From assembly GCA_940671915.1 (NCBI GenBank), contig CALNVZ010000174.1:79628280-79692279 (forward strand): 64,000 bases of DNA, given 5' to 3'. This document shows positions 21,541 through 34,900 of this stretch, piece after piece. The position numbers and the translations under genes were made by a program. This DNA is from Paracentrotus lividus (Eukaryota > Echinodermata > Echinoidea > Camarodonta > Echinidae). How positions within the stretch are numbered: the first letter of the stretch is position 1; each line of letters opens with the position of its first letter. The notes below the pieces were generated by a model. The model did not search any database. It worked only from the letters and a program-made list of their open reading frames with translations, and was not told the DNA's origin.

Positions 21541-24500
21541 TCTGATTTTGTATTGTGCATTCCTTTGTTTTGTTTATGATTATGTGTTTATGTTTACTTT
21601 CCTGTGAGTTTTTTTGTATATTCTGTGAATATCATTGAGATGATTGTGCCAAACACTGTGGCAGGATAGGTAATCCTGTGTCGGTGTGTGCACATGAATC
21701 CCTTGTGCTTGCGCTAATATAAATAGGAGTTTTGTGCTAAATCACTGCTAAAAAGCGATAAGGATCACCTTTACTCATAAAAGTAATTTTGATGCTTAAA
21801 TTCATTCCAAATAGCTTAGAGAATCAGGAGCCGCTCTCTCGAAACTGTCATAAGTCTAATTTCTTGGACAACCCATAGGGAACCGTGTTGTAGAATTAAC
21901 ATATTTCAATGGGATGTCCATGAACTTAGACTTATGACGGTTTCTAGAACCGGGCCCTTTGTGTCTAAAAGTGATATTGCTCTGGTGAATTATATCAAGC
22001 CAAAGATTTATTTTATCCTCTTTGGGATTGATTTTAGCTGTTGGTGAATCACCCCCACCCCCAATAGGTCGTCGATCGGATATGCTTTCATACCTAAAGC
22101 CAGAACTATCAACAGATTTTGGCAAATTCAGTTTCAGTTGGACTCCAGAAGTTACATGCTAACTTCCTATATGCTTTTCCAACAAAGCAGCATGTGCCAT
22201 ATTATGTAGGCCCTACAGCTGGGACAGATTTGTCAAACTCTGTTTATAGACGACTCTAATCAATGCCATCTGATAGAGGGGTTGTTGAATTGTGAATTGT
22301 TGTCTTTTTTCTTGGGGGGGGGGGGGGTTGACATAGGGACTCAGAAAATCTTGTATTGCCATTCACCCAAATTCATGAAGGTTTACCAAAGTAGCGGATC
22401 CAGCCTCATCTCATTCAAAGGATTGTATCAGCCCATGCCCAAACATAATACAGCTGCTATTGTCCCCAGACAATTGAGTCTGTACAATCTTTTGACAGAG
22501 CGGATGCTGGATCCATGCCTGTACCACCTTGTCCAAGTGCTCAGTTACATAAAATACTATATATATATTCAAATTTAAACCGTACAGGTACGCTAAACAA
22601 AAATTATGTCACTGTATGACATGGTTTTTTAACTATGGATTATAAAGTAAGCCTCATTGGTGAAATTGGAACCAAAGTATTTATGGCCATTGTTTTAGTC
22701 AATGCCTTATTGATACACAAGAGATTTTGTCTTCTTGTTCTTTCAAAACTTATCTGATTTTCTCAAAATTAAAAGGAAATTAAAAAAAGCGAAAGCTAGT
22801 AGTAAAAGGCACAAGCTAGTAATTTCAAGTAAAATGCTAAAAAAAGTTTTTTTTTCATACAGCCCATTCACACATCTAGATATGCTATGTACTTTTAGAA
22901 TGACAAAGTCCACCACTGATTGTTTCAATATTTCACTTGATTTATTTAAGTTACAATAAGTTAGATAATTCATATACATTTCAGACATATTGGCATTGTA
23001 ACCTTGAGCATCACTACTTTGAATACACAGAATCAAAGGTGATAAAATTGGTTGGTCATAGAATAAATTATATACATTTATTTGGACATTGCAGCATCTA
23101 AACACTGTACATCTATACCGGTATAGTATTGGAGTGTATTATTTAGTTGCAAAACTTCGGAATTCATACACATTTCTGTAAACTATGTGAACTTGAGCAT
23201 CACAACTTTGAATACAAAGGATCAAAGGTGATGACTTGCATACATGCAAGCAATATTTGCATATTTCTTTTAAAGGGAGAAATCAAACATAAAACACCTA
23301 CATAGCTTAGTATCTAAGTATTTGAACTGTAAACAGGAGGCGAGGACGATTAATACTTTAAATATGCAGAATTAAAGATCATTCATTTCTTTGGCAAAGG
23401 AATTCATTACATACTTTTCAGCTGGCAGACTTAAATACATTCATTATGTAAAAGGAAACTACTATTTGGGTGTATATCAACCATTAACAACTAAATTAAA
23501 TTAAATTCCCTTTTCCAATAGATGCATGTATAATAAAGGGACTTACAGGGACTTTTCAGTTCCTGTAGAAAACAGTTTAACATTACATAGATCATAAATT
23601 AGAAGACATAAGTTGATTCAAGAGGGAATTGGCAAGGTTATATTCATACAAGTACTATGGCAACAATGATGTAATTCAATCCAGTCATTCCCACTGGGCC
23701 GTGATTTATCAACATTTAAGCTACAGTCTACTCCCATTGTAACAAGTATGGAAACAAGATGCAATTCTCCAGGAAAAAAATTCAAACAAGCATGTAAACA
23801 GAGCGTAAATTTTAAATCCCGTTTTCGCTGTTATTTTCGAACTATTAATATTTTGAGCTGAGCAGCCTAAAAACAAATTCACAGATTCTTAAATTTGTGC
23901 TGCAGTTCCAATTCTCTTGTTATAATGGGAGTGGACTGCACTAAAAACAAGTGCTAAAACATGATCAAAAGAATCTATGTAGCTATATTTTGGATAGCTA
24001 CATATTTGAAATACACATTCTTCTGTATAATGGACAGTGGAGCTAATCTAGACAATTTCTTTGTTAATACTTTCTTTTGCTTAAATTCTACTCACTTATG
24101 CTTCTTTATTGTATACAGAAATTCCTATGTACCTGTCCATAAGTTATTTTCTAGTAACAATACATTACAATACATTTACATATAGGTATAATAATACAGC
24201 AATAGTTACATAAGATGCTAACTTTTCTTCAGAAAGTAAAAGTAGCTTTGTACATTTACATTCTTCTTAAAAGCTAATAAGTATTAGTCTCATGTTATTG
24301 ATAGTACTACAAATATCAATTATTTTCATAATTAGCCATCTATACATATCAAATAGACCAGGAAATACACATATGTATCTAACATCATGGCATTTAAATA
24401 GTACTTATTATCTGTCATGACCAAGGCATTTGATTATACACACTTTTTTGTGCTTTAATTCATTATTCTTGTGCTTTTCATTTTATTTGAAATTCAGAAC

Positions 24501-25091
24501 TGTTTTCAATAGTATTTACCTCATGACCTTAAGTTAGTCTGAAATACACTTATGGATACTCCTTCATTATTAAAACTCAATTTTCAGAAAAATATGTTTA
24601 GATATATAAAAAAAAATATATATGCTTCAAATAGAGAACAAAATATGAAGCTTAACTACTTAAAATGATGTCAAAAGCCTTATAAATGATACAAGATAAT
24701 AACTATTACAGAGGAATGATACAATATTGTATAATACAAATATAAGTACCATGTTTTGCTTTTGGAAACTATCTTTACTTGCATGGATTGGTACTACTGC
24801 ACTAGATTTTAAAAGTTGCCAATATTTGACCGACCAAATAGTGACATAATATACATAAGTAAATATAAGCAAAGGAAATGATAATTAAAAAAAATATATA
24901 CATAGACCATAAGCATCACAGATGCAAAACAAAATTTCTGAAACAAAATTTGAAAGAAAATGTAGCTGAAATTCATTGTAACTACAATGTAGTTCTCCTA
25001 CTATCTCTTACTTCTTAATCAAAAGGATAAACATCAATTTAAATATTACTATTCTCGTAATTTGAACAATAACATTGCAGCTAGTCACAAT
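21541..25091. other. Region between the convergent genes: no gene seen
   Basis: Very AT-rich past 22.6 kb. It holds a short inverted pair near 21843-21955 around TGTCATAAGTCTA, a G run (22314-22328), and a ~189-bp local duplication (22960-23236). The part nearest 25558 may be 3' UTR of the galaxin-like gene. Short open frames here have no recognisable protein character. Confidence 0.5.
22960..23236 (+). repeat. Diverged tandem duplication (~189-bp period)
   Basis: 22960-23046 and 23149-23236 share ATTCATA-ACATTTC, CTTGAGCATCAC, ACTTTGAATACA and ATCAAAGGTGAT in order. Confidence 0.7.
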
Positions 25092-25097
25092 TTTATT
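25092..25097 (-). promoter_or_regulatory. Possible poly(A) signal of galaxin-like gene
   Basis: The first AATAAA I find on the minus strand after the stop, about 460 bases downstream. Further AT-rich candidates follow to about 22.7 kb, so the true 3' end is open. Confidence 0.3.
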
Positions 25098-25558
25098 CAA
25101 ACCAAAGTCTGACTCAAATCTAAAGTGAAATATTGCAAAAAGATTAAAGTAAGATTTCATTTGTATTGCCACATAAAGGCATTGAAATAAATAATTTACA
25201 TTCACTATGTACAGTACCTCCTTGAGGAATACAGATTACATTGAAATAAGATCAAAGAGCATAAATATTATACTCTTTGTCTTATTTCAATATGCAAATA
25301 AAACATTAAAGCAAAACAGCTCATCAATCACAAATTTTCTCACCCATACGTGTATATGATGATAAAATTCATGCTTTCAATATTAGGAAAAATCCTATCC
25401 CTTTTTTTTTTTTTTTTCATTCTCCTTATTTCTTTGTACAATTTTGGGGCTCATAAAGAGCTACATAGTAAGAATATAAAATCGATTTGTACGAGTACAC
25501 AATATTTTTTTAACTGTTACAGTTTACTTAGTGAGTTTGGTGTATTAATAAAGAAATC

Positions 25559-25917
25559 TTACAAGCAAGTTCTGCGCAATAAATTTCTTTCTATTCTTTG
25601 TTGATACTTTCCAAGGAAATCTTCGTTTCTTAGAAAGAGAGAGCTGCCTTCTACGTCGCCAGATGAGGAAGTGATGTATGTTTCCCCTTCTTTCAGTTTC
25701 CTACAGTTGGTCTCTACCGGTAGAATGAGGGTCTCCAGATTGATGTTGCTGTTATGTGCCTGGAGATGATGAAGTCCTACGATCTCGATGACGGTGTGGG
25801 TATCATTGGTGTCGATACTCCTCGCGATGAAGCTGAAAGTGAAATCTATAGTGCAGTCGTCGACGGCTTCTTTCCACAGGGTGTTATTTTCAAGACCCCT
25901 GCATAGCGTTGGAACCT
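25559..25917 (-). CDS. Galaxin-like exon 12: C-terminal NTR (netrin/C345C-like) domain
   Basis: It encodes about 118 residues, including LWKEAVDDCTIDFTFSFIAR, THTVIEIVGLHHLQAHN, ETLILPVETNCRKLKEGETY and FLRNEDFLGKYQQRIERNLL, ending RRTCL and TAA at 25561-25559. The order fits the NTR fold: strand-forming start, TLxLP before a Cys, the K-x-G-x-x-Y turn, and a final Arg-rich helix with a closing Cys. Only four Cys are in this exon, against six in canonical NTR, so the call rests on pattern, not on a search. The galaxin pattern stops at the exon boundary. Confidence 0.72.
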
Positions 25918-28900
25918 CTGCAATCAAAAAGAGAACAATCAAAATCAGATGCAAACATGTGTAATTAAAAAAAAAATCAACCTATCGATAAAGTGAGATT
26001 TTTATATCTTTCATGACAATTCCTCTTTCATTTATCGTAATGACTATCCTTTTTTTTTATAATTCAAAGTATAACATTATTATATACAATTTTCATATAG
26101 TATGCTATTTGTAGATACTTCAATAATAAACATTTATATATTTTGATAAAGTCCAGTTTTAAAGTTTCCTCTAATAAAGAAGAAGCTTTGTGTGGCACAT
26201 TTACAGAAAGAATCTTACCTTCGCAACGCCTTGTTGTAAAGTTGGGTTCAGATCCTTTCCCACAACAGATCCCGTTTTGCATCTTTGTCTGTATCCTTTG
26301 ATTGAGTTTAGGCATCCTCATTGGTCCCGTCTCACAGCACATCTCTCTTTTGACATTAAACGCCATCGCTCCACAACACTGGTCCCTACCTCGGCGGATG
26401 CGCCGCACTTTCCCTTCACAACAGACACTGGAGTTGGGATTGAAAGCTTCATTCTTGCAGCATTGTCCATTGGGGACGTCTTGCAGGGAGCCATTACAGC
26501 ATGTCTTTTCTTCCTTAGAGTAGAGTTCATCCCCACAAAGAAAGAAGATCTCATCGTCCCTGCACTCGGCATCACTTCTAGAATAGACAACACCAGCACA
26601 GCAGCCTTGGAAGTGAGGGAAGTATTGGGTTTCATTGCAGAGCTGATAGTCAAAGTCAGAATGGTGTGCATCACAACCCCACGATTGATGCACAACCTGA
26701 CCTGATGGACAGCACTGAGATTCGTTACCGAAGAGCTTCCTTTGTACAACATCATCGCAGCACAACTCAGCAAAAGAGTCTATCACTCGGTTCCCACAGC
26801 ATTCCTGGAGGCCATTGTACAGGAGACCATCACAGCATGTCTGGTTCATTGGGCTGTAAGACCCATCGGTGCAGAAGGCATCCGTAGCACTTGTTGGGGT
26901 GTTGTCTATGTGCTCAATGATGACATTCTGGCCACCTGTAGTAAAGCACTGGTGGGTCGAAGGGTAGTAGGCAGCATGGTTGCAGCATTCCTTGCCTTCA
27001 GCCTGTGTGTGTAGAGTTCCATCACAGCACAAGTGGCCAGTTGCATTTTGGTATGGCTTGTTCCCGCAACAAACATCATCTTCCCCTTTATCATATCTGC
27101 ACAAAAAACAAAGAATTGGAATAATTTATAAACACTTGGGCACAGACAAGCTATAATGGAGAAAGTTCTGATGAAATTATGTGACATTGACGCTTGTCCG
27201 TTGGCTTATTCTGCCACAGAAGAACAAAATTACTCCTCCAGATGCAGAGCACAGGTTATCAAGCAAGACTTACAATATTCAATCATAGGATGGGGGGTTG
27301 GTTTCCAGACACTTAACAAAAATGAAGCCTGCTCGTTTGTCTCAGGATTAAGCCAAAAATATATGTTGAATAATGCTTATCTTCATCAATATTTGAACAT
27401 TTTGTTCCAAAAAACTACAAAAAGATTGCTTGTAAACCTTTTCAAATGGCTGATTAAAATCGTTTGTCCGGACACACAACCCGTCCGGACATACAACCTG
27501 TCCGGACATACAACAACTGGTTATACTACGAAAAATTGATTCCTTTGACTGAAACTTGTTCTTTTCATGACATAAATTCATCATAAGAGATTTTTTGTTT
27601 TAGTATGAGCATTTTAGATTGTCCAATAAGCTGTAGAATTAATTCAAATCAAGGTCTTACCTAAATCCTTCACAGCAAAGTTCTGTTGTTGGATCATACA
27701 AGTCAGTTCCACAGCATTGCATGTGCCCAGCCGGATGTCTTACACTGTTGCAAACGATCTCATCAGGTCTATGCACGACACCATCAGCCACAGAGCATTC
27801 GGTCTCATCAGGCGTCTTCCTGCTAAGTTTCCCACCACAGCATGTGATGTTAGATACAGATAGGTCATAGGCTTGGTGCATGCAGCAGGCCGGCTCTACC
27901 ATTCCAAGGATGGGGGAGAGAGAACCGATACAGCAACTGTGAATGGAGGGATTGTAGCCAGTTGCTCCACAGCATTTACCTCCGTTCAAGGTTGTTCCTG
28001 CAATAATTATAATGCCAAAAAGTGAAATATAAAATTATTAATGACTGACGAATGCTCTCCTCACAAATCATCTACCTCACCAAAAAGTTATCTGCAAATA
28101 AGTCACTGCTCTTTGTATGTACAAATTTAGAATATTTCTTCATTCAAAAATATATTTATAGTTATAGAAATTAAATCTGATGATCTAATTGTATAACTTT
28201 TTAATAATGGAAAACACATTCCTTTTATTTATCTGTATTCGATAATATTTTTTCATGAATTTAGACAGGCATGTGTTGCTGAATACATTTTACTTGCAAC
28301 AAGTTCAAGATGATAGCCAGCAATATTTAGACCCAGCAATATCGATTATTAATAGTGATTATTATCAATATTGATTATTATCCTAAAAGAGAGCCACACC
28401 CACTCACCTGGGGTTTCATATTGGTAACCATGGCAACAGGTTTGTCCTGGACCAATCAGATCTTCCCCACAGCACTCCTGTAGTCTATCATCATAGACCA
28501 TCCTAGTCCTACCGCACAGTTTGATGTGTGGACTAGCTCCCTGTGGTACAAGCTCCCTTTTATCTATGCAATCATACATGCTGTCATCATATATTAAGTT
28601 ACCACAAAACCTGCACAAGACAAAAAGAGAAAGAAGATGTTAACGCCCATGGACATTTTAAATCATGCTATTTAAATATGCCCTTTTTTCATTTGTCCAT
28701 TATAAACCCTTTGCAAGACATTAATTTAGATTTGCCATCCTCAACCCATGAGATGTAAACTGGTTGAACTGTTGGCAGAGATTCCAAGATGCTTTAGAGA
28801 TTTATCAAAGCTACTTGGCTTAAGCCAGGGTATATATGGTAGTATTCTATCAGGAATAATACCTGATAGATCAAACTATGAATTTTTATATCATTGCGGC

Positions 28901-31900
28901 AAAATACAATGTTGGCCATTGAATGTACATGTAACTTCCAATTTCATTTACAGCCTACATTTAGCAATATGTCTAACACTTCAGATATCCCTTGACTTAT
29001 GATTGATCACAAACATGCGCAGAAATTACCTTGCATTATTCTCTGGTATGTCATCAATCACACTTTTAGCATTACAGGTCGATGTGCCAGTGTGGTAGGC
29101 CTGTACTCCACAGCACTTGAGAGGGAGCCCTTCATCATTAACAAGGGGTTGAACGACACTGTCTCCACAACACTGCTGAGTGACCAGTCTGTAGATGTAT
29201 TGGTTGCAGCACCCATGGCTATCCAAGTCATAGATCTGCCCTCCACAAAGATCCTTGCCCTCTGCTCTGGGAATGATCTCACCTCTATTTGAACAGAACT
29301 GGAGTTCAGAAATGGAACAAGAAAGAATTTATTACACATTATCAATGATGTATTTATATTACGTATATAAAAAAAATATGCTGGACAGGCGCGAAAGGAT
29401 ATACAGCTTTAGAGATATTTATTAGACTAAATCATATGGGAGCCTAATATGATTTTGTCTTATAACTATTTCGCAAGCTGTATGTATTTGGCATAACAAC
29501 AATACAGTGGCAGTTTCTGCTCTAAGCACAATAGAATGTTTGAACATAAATTTATTGAGAAAGAATCAAAGGCAGAACATGAATGATTTATCTAGCACAT
29601 GAACACTTATTATGACAGAATAACTAAATGTTAATAAAGTTCTTATATTATACCTTCTTAAATTCTTATTTAGAAACATTTTAACATATTTAAGAACGTG
29701 TGATAAGTACTATGTTTTACACCTACCTCTCGTTGATTGTCATAAGTCTGACGGATTTCAATTGTCCGATCATTTGGAACGCAGATATCATTGTGGTTTG
29801 GGTGGTTCTCAGGGATGTCCACGACTTCTCCCATTGCAGTGTCACAGAGCTGTTTGCCTTTGATGAGCATCTCAGGCCCGCAACATTCTCCTTCGCTTAC
29901 AGGAATTGAGTGTACCTTCTGGTGACTGCCGGCTACAAAATAAAAACAAGTTTGATCAATATTACACAACTTGACGTCTTCAATCCACAGCTAATTAAAT
30001 CATCACTCCAATATTCAATTAGTAGCCCTATTGATATTTTACTTTGCACAGTTCCAACAAATTTGTTACTCTCGTCTAAATATTTTCATTTCGTTTTGTG
30101 TTGTATTGATAATTGACTACTGATACTATGTCATACCTGGGGGTGTTTCACAAAGAGTTAAGTATACTTACAGTCGTACTTAAATTCCTATTTGTGTGCG
30201 GTATATTACAGATCACCTCATTGGTCACACTATGTTCACGGGGTGTGTGCCATTGGAAGTCTGTCAATGAATGTTTGCCGTTGAATACGATTAAGTCTAC
30301 TTAGGTTCTTTGTGACCCCCCCCCCCCCACCCCCCCCCCCCCCCTCGCAATATATCTAATTAAATTCAATGTTCCCAAGGACCCCGTTACAAAGAGCTTC
30401 ACAATGATATAAATGTTAATATGTACACGCTGCACAACAGACAGTAAGCAATCGCTTGTGCTCTTTGTAATCTACATCTTTAACAGCCATGTTTTCATAC
30501 TGGACCAGGTGATATAACCTCAGTCTCAGATAGCAACCAGCATACTCCTTCAGTACTGTAAACACAGTCCAATGTGTGTAATCAAGTATAGGACTTCTAC
30601 AACATGTCTGTGTCTCAGGATCATATTGTAGATCTACAGCCTGGCCAGCAGTTGTGCAGATTTCTGCATTTGGTGCAATTTTATCAATCACAAAACTTTG
30701 GGTAGTATCGATGCAGAATTGAGCGTCGCTTCTGTAGGACTCTGTGCAGTAGAGAAAATAAGAGAAATGGCTCAAAATTAAGCGCCTACTTACATCCATA
30801 CACTATTAACACATAGACGTCAAAGATTTCCCGAAGGTCTATATGGATCATTTTTTGATCCTCAAATTGGCAGCAATTATATTTTGATTCCGCTCTGACT
30901 ACAACCTGTAAAATAAAGAAATCAAACTATACGACACATATGAAATGCATACAAAATTGCAAATTTACACAAGAAAATAGGAATTATCAATTTCTCTTCA
31001 CATTGCCAATTTTGAGATTTCAAATGATACTTTCACTTAATCTTCAGGTTTTAATTTCAATTTGTCAGTGATTTTGCTCTTTTTGTTGTTGTGAATTTGG
31101 TAACTGATAGCATTCTGGTTGCAATGTCTGGCATTATATTCTATACATGTTGATGTGATATTTAAAATGATTACGAAAGAAATATATTAATAGACAAATG
31201 ATGAATAAAATGTTGATAGATAAAAAAGGAGATCTCCATACCTGAGCCACAGCAAGCCGAATCAGAAAATCTAGGGGTCAATTGATCGTTACAGCAGAGA
31301 TCCAGAGTGTCGGCATACGTTGTCTCCCCGCACTTTCGCCATATCCTTGTTGGAGCAGTGATTTCAGGGATTTCCATCCTTTCACCATCCACGCATGACA
31401 TTTCAGTTGGGTCATAGATCTCCATATTCCACCCATAGCCACAGCAGGAGAATGGAGAATGTTCAAGGTGATTAAAATCACTGCAGCAGGGCTCTTGGTT
31501 GGGGTTGATCAGTCTACCCTGGCAGCACTCCGTCTTCCCATTTTCGATGTTGTGCAATCCGTTGCCGCACACTACCTGCCTGGTCATGTCGTAAGTCTGG
31601 TTGCCATAGCAACTGGTAGGACCATTGCCTCGTGATTGAGGAGTATTCTGTGGGGAAGGTTGAAATAGATTTTGAATCAAAACTTAATAAAATTAAGGGA
31701 TTCTTTTAAAGGATTTATTACTTTGAAAACTCATTTCAGCTCAGTGCCCATGTATATCACACCAGCAAAATATCCATGACTTTTTAAATATATTTTTCGA
31801 TTTTAAGTTAAATATTTTTTCTCAGATAATTAAGGGCACAGAATGACAGACTTTCTGAAACCCCTGATATCCCAGTTAATATTGAAGTGTCCCGACAAAT

Positions 31901-34900
31901 GACATTAAACATTGAATTCCCATTCAATTCATTTTGAAAGAATTTACCTCTCAGATGACTGGAGAATGTTAATAGACCTGTTCACTCATTTATCATTATT
32001 CATGGGTGTTCACTTTCATGGGGACATCGTAACAAGGTATTCAAGCAACCCGTTATTCAAAAATGAACTACAATACTTGGAATCTAGTTTGCATACATGC
32101 AAGTCTCATGCAAGCCTCACGCTAGCTTTCAAGATGTCAAGAACAAACTAGAGTATGCATTAATTTAGTAAATCGGTCAAATCAGCATATTGCTGTCTTT
32201 AATTTTTGCAGCGTTGTCATGCATATATAAATATTTATGCATTAGCATGCTGTTCATAGGTGCTGGTACATGTATCATGAAAATAATATGAGTAATAAAG
32301 AGTGGGCCAGTCATGATGTACATACCTGGCAGCATATGTGCGTTGTCTTGTTAATCCATCCATTACCACAGCATTCAGTCTCTTCAAGCATCACACCATA
32401 TTTTCCAACTGAATGGGTTTGCATTCCACCGGTCGGTAGAGGGCAGCAGATTTGGGATGATGCATCATAGGTTTGTGAACCGCAGCATGAGCCGATACCG
32501 TCGGCCACGTGTGAAACGGAGTAGTCACGGTCGTCGCAACATGTTTGCGTTTCTGGTGTGTAGTATGAACTTCCACAACATTCATGTCCTGCAATGGATT
32601 CAAAAGAGGGACAAAATAAGCAATTTTGTTGCAAATAAAAAAACAATAGTTCTCGAAAAAAGTTGAACCTCAGACCTGCAGGAATAAGGAGTGTCGTAAT
32701 CTTGTACAAGAAGTAGTGTGGACATTTGAAAGGAGTTTCGAAGGTGGTGTGTTCAAAGGGTTAAAGGGGAAGGTCACCCTAGGTTTAAATTGGTTTTAGA
32801 AAATGCAGAAAAATAAAAGAAAAATATGAATGAAGGTTTGGAGAAAATCGACCAAAAAATAAAGAAGTTATGAATATTCAAAGTTTTGATTCTGTGACGT
32901 TACGTGCGAGCAGTTCTCCCATGCATTATGTCGTGTAAAGCCCATAAAGTGTCATTTTTTTTAAAAGAAAATTAATTATGTTATCTTTGCGGTTGATATA
33001 TCATCAGACATATGTTCATATACATGCCTTTATCAAATTGACCCATTCCTTTATCAAGAACCATGAAAAATGACAAATTTACGGAATTTACATACTCAAC
33101 ACACGGGAGAGCTGCTCGCACGTGATGTCACACAAATAAAATATTTTACATAATCATAACTTCGCTATTTTTTGGTCGATTTTCTTCAAACCTTTACTCA
33201 TATTTTTCTTTTATTTTTCTTTTTTAAAACCAATAACATTCCAGGTTGAACTTCCCCTATAAGGCCCTAACAATAATATTTTTGTTTCTGTTTTTACATA
33301 CTAATGCAATGTGACCTTTTTGACACTTAATACTTAAATTGCAAAACTAGTGTTGTGTATTTATTTACCCTAGGTTCTTGATTCAACTTCAAATCCAAAA
33401 TCTACATGGTACACAAACTATGTAGTTTATGCCGTTCATTCCAGCTACATGTACTATGTTGTTGTCATTGAGAAACATGCTCATGCTAAACATTGCTCCT
33501 CTCACAAGACGGCATGCTACATGCTTCTTGCGACTCACAATAACATTTCCTTACTTTTTTTTTTAAATGTAGGACATCACTCTGACAGGCATTCCTAAGC
33601 CGTTTCCAAGTGAGCTGTAAAAAGAAGTTAACAAACTACCTTGTTGTCTTTGGTGCTTTTGTTGAGGCCAGTCACCACAGCACTCATAGGTGGTTGAATT
33701 GATGATCTCGTTGTTGCAACACGCTGCATCTTCTGTTACGTCAACCTTGGTGTTTCCACAACATTCCCACGTCCCATCCACAGGATACAAATCATCACCA
33801 CCTTACAGGAAGAATAAGATAAAAAAAAGAGAAAATTACACAAATTATACCTCAGTCTTATCTCTAATCAGAAAACAAGCTTTATTAATAATTGGAATCC
33901 ATCAAGATTTTTTGTACATGTAATAAGTTCTCATTTCAAATTCATCTAATTTTGTACTTATTTCCTTTTTTTTCAGTTGATTTTTTTTTCCCCCTTCATA
34001 TCTTCCAGTATCAATCAATCAATGACATGGGGAAATTTCTAAAATAATAAGATAAAGGGTGAAATACTGAAACAGAATTTAATATTAGATGAGCTAGATA
34101 AAATACCTGTGAAATAACTACATAATTAAAAGTACAAAGTAAAACTACATAATAGAAAAGAAGAAAAAGAAAGAACTTGGGTTAACTTACAGCAATCATA
34201 GTCCACTCCAAGTGCCACTGGAGTGACATGTATTCGGTCCCCGCAGCATGTCTGACGTATGGGGTTGTATGTGTATCCTCCACAAAGGGCACTGAAGGCT
34301 GAGGCTGTATCAGAATAGGAAAAGAATAGGAAAAAATATATATTTAAATATTAATAGATCTAGATATTATTGAAACATGTCTGATTTCATTTACTAATAA
34401 CATTCACTCATAGGTTTACTAAGTCAATAGGCCTACATAGTATTGACCTAGTAGTGAAAATGGGACTAAGGGTGGCAGGTTTTGCATCTTGGACAACTGG
34501 TTTTTCCCCATGATTTTTCTACTTTTTGCAAAAGACATTGACTCTAATTAAAGTCTTCCTACATTTCTATGTATTTATATTTATCAGAGAATAGGTTTTC
34601 ATAAATTTCATTTCACTATCATGAAAATAAAATATAAAAAACATTCTTGATTTTTCGCCGATTTTTGCCAAACCGTATGGGAACGCATTCAGTCTCAACA
34701 CAAAATTTTTGCCACAGTCCCGACATAGCTTTGCTGCTAGCATGACATCACTTATGTTTTTATCTAAGTTGTTGGTAAACAACCAAGAGGTGAACACTTG
34801 ATTACACCAACCCTGTCGGTAGACAAAGGGTGAGTTCAATGTTCATTTTTAAATTTTAAATGCCAACATGAATCATGATACAAAACGCAATTACAAAACG

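Noticed and set aside
22743-23105. 120-codon minus-strand open frame
   Set aside because: It lies in AT-rich sequence made of a local duplication, with hydrophobic composition and no family character.
26190-26705. Long plus-strand open frames across galaxin-like exon 11
   Set aside because: They are shadows of the minus-strand exon; composition and lack of any motif on the plus strand support this.
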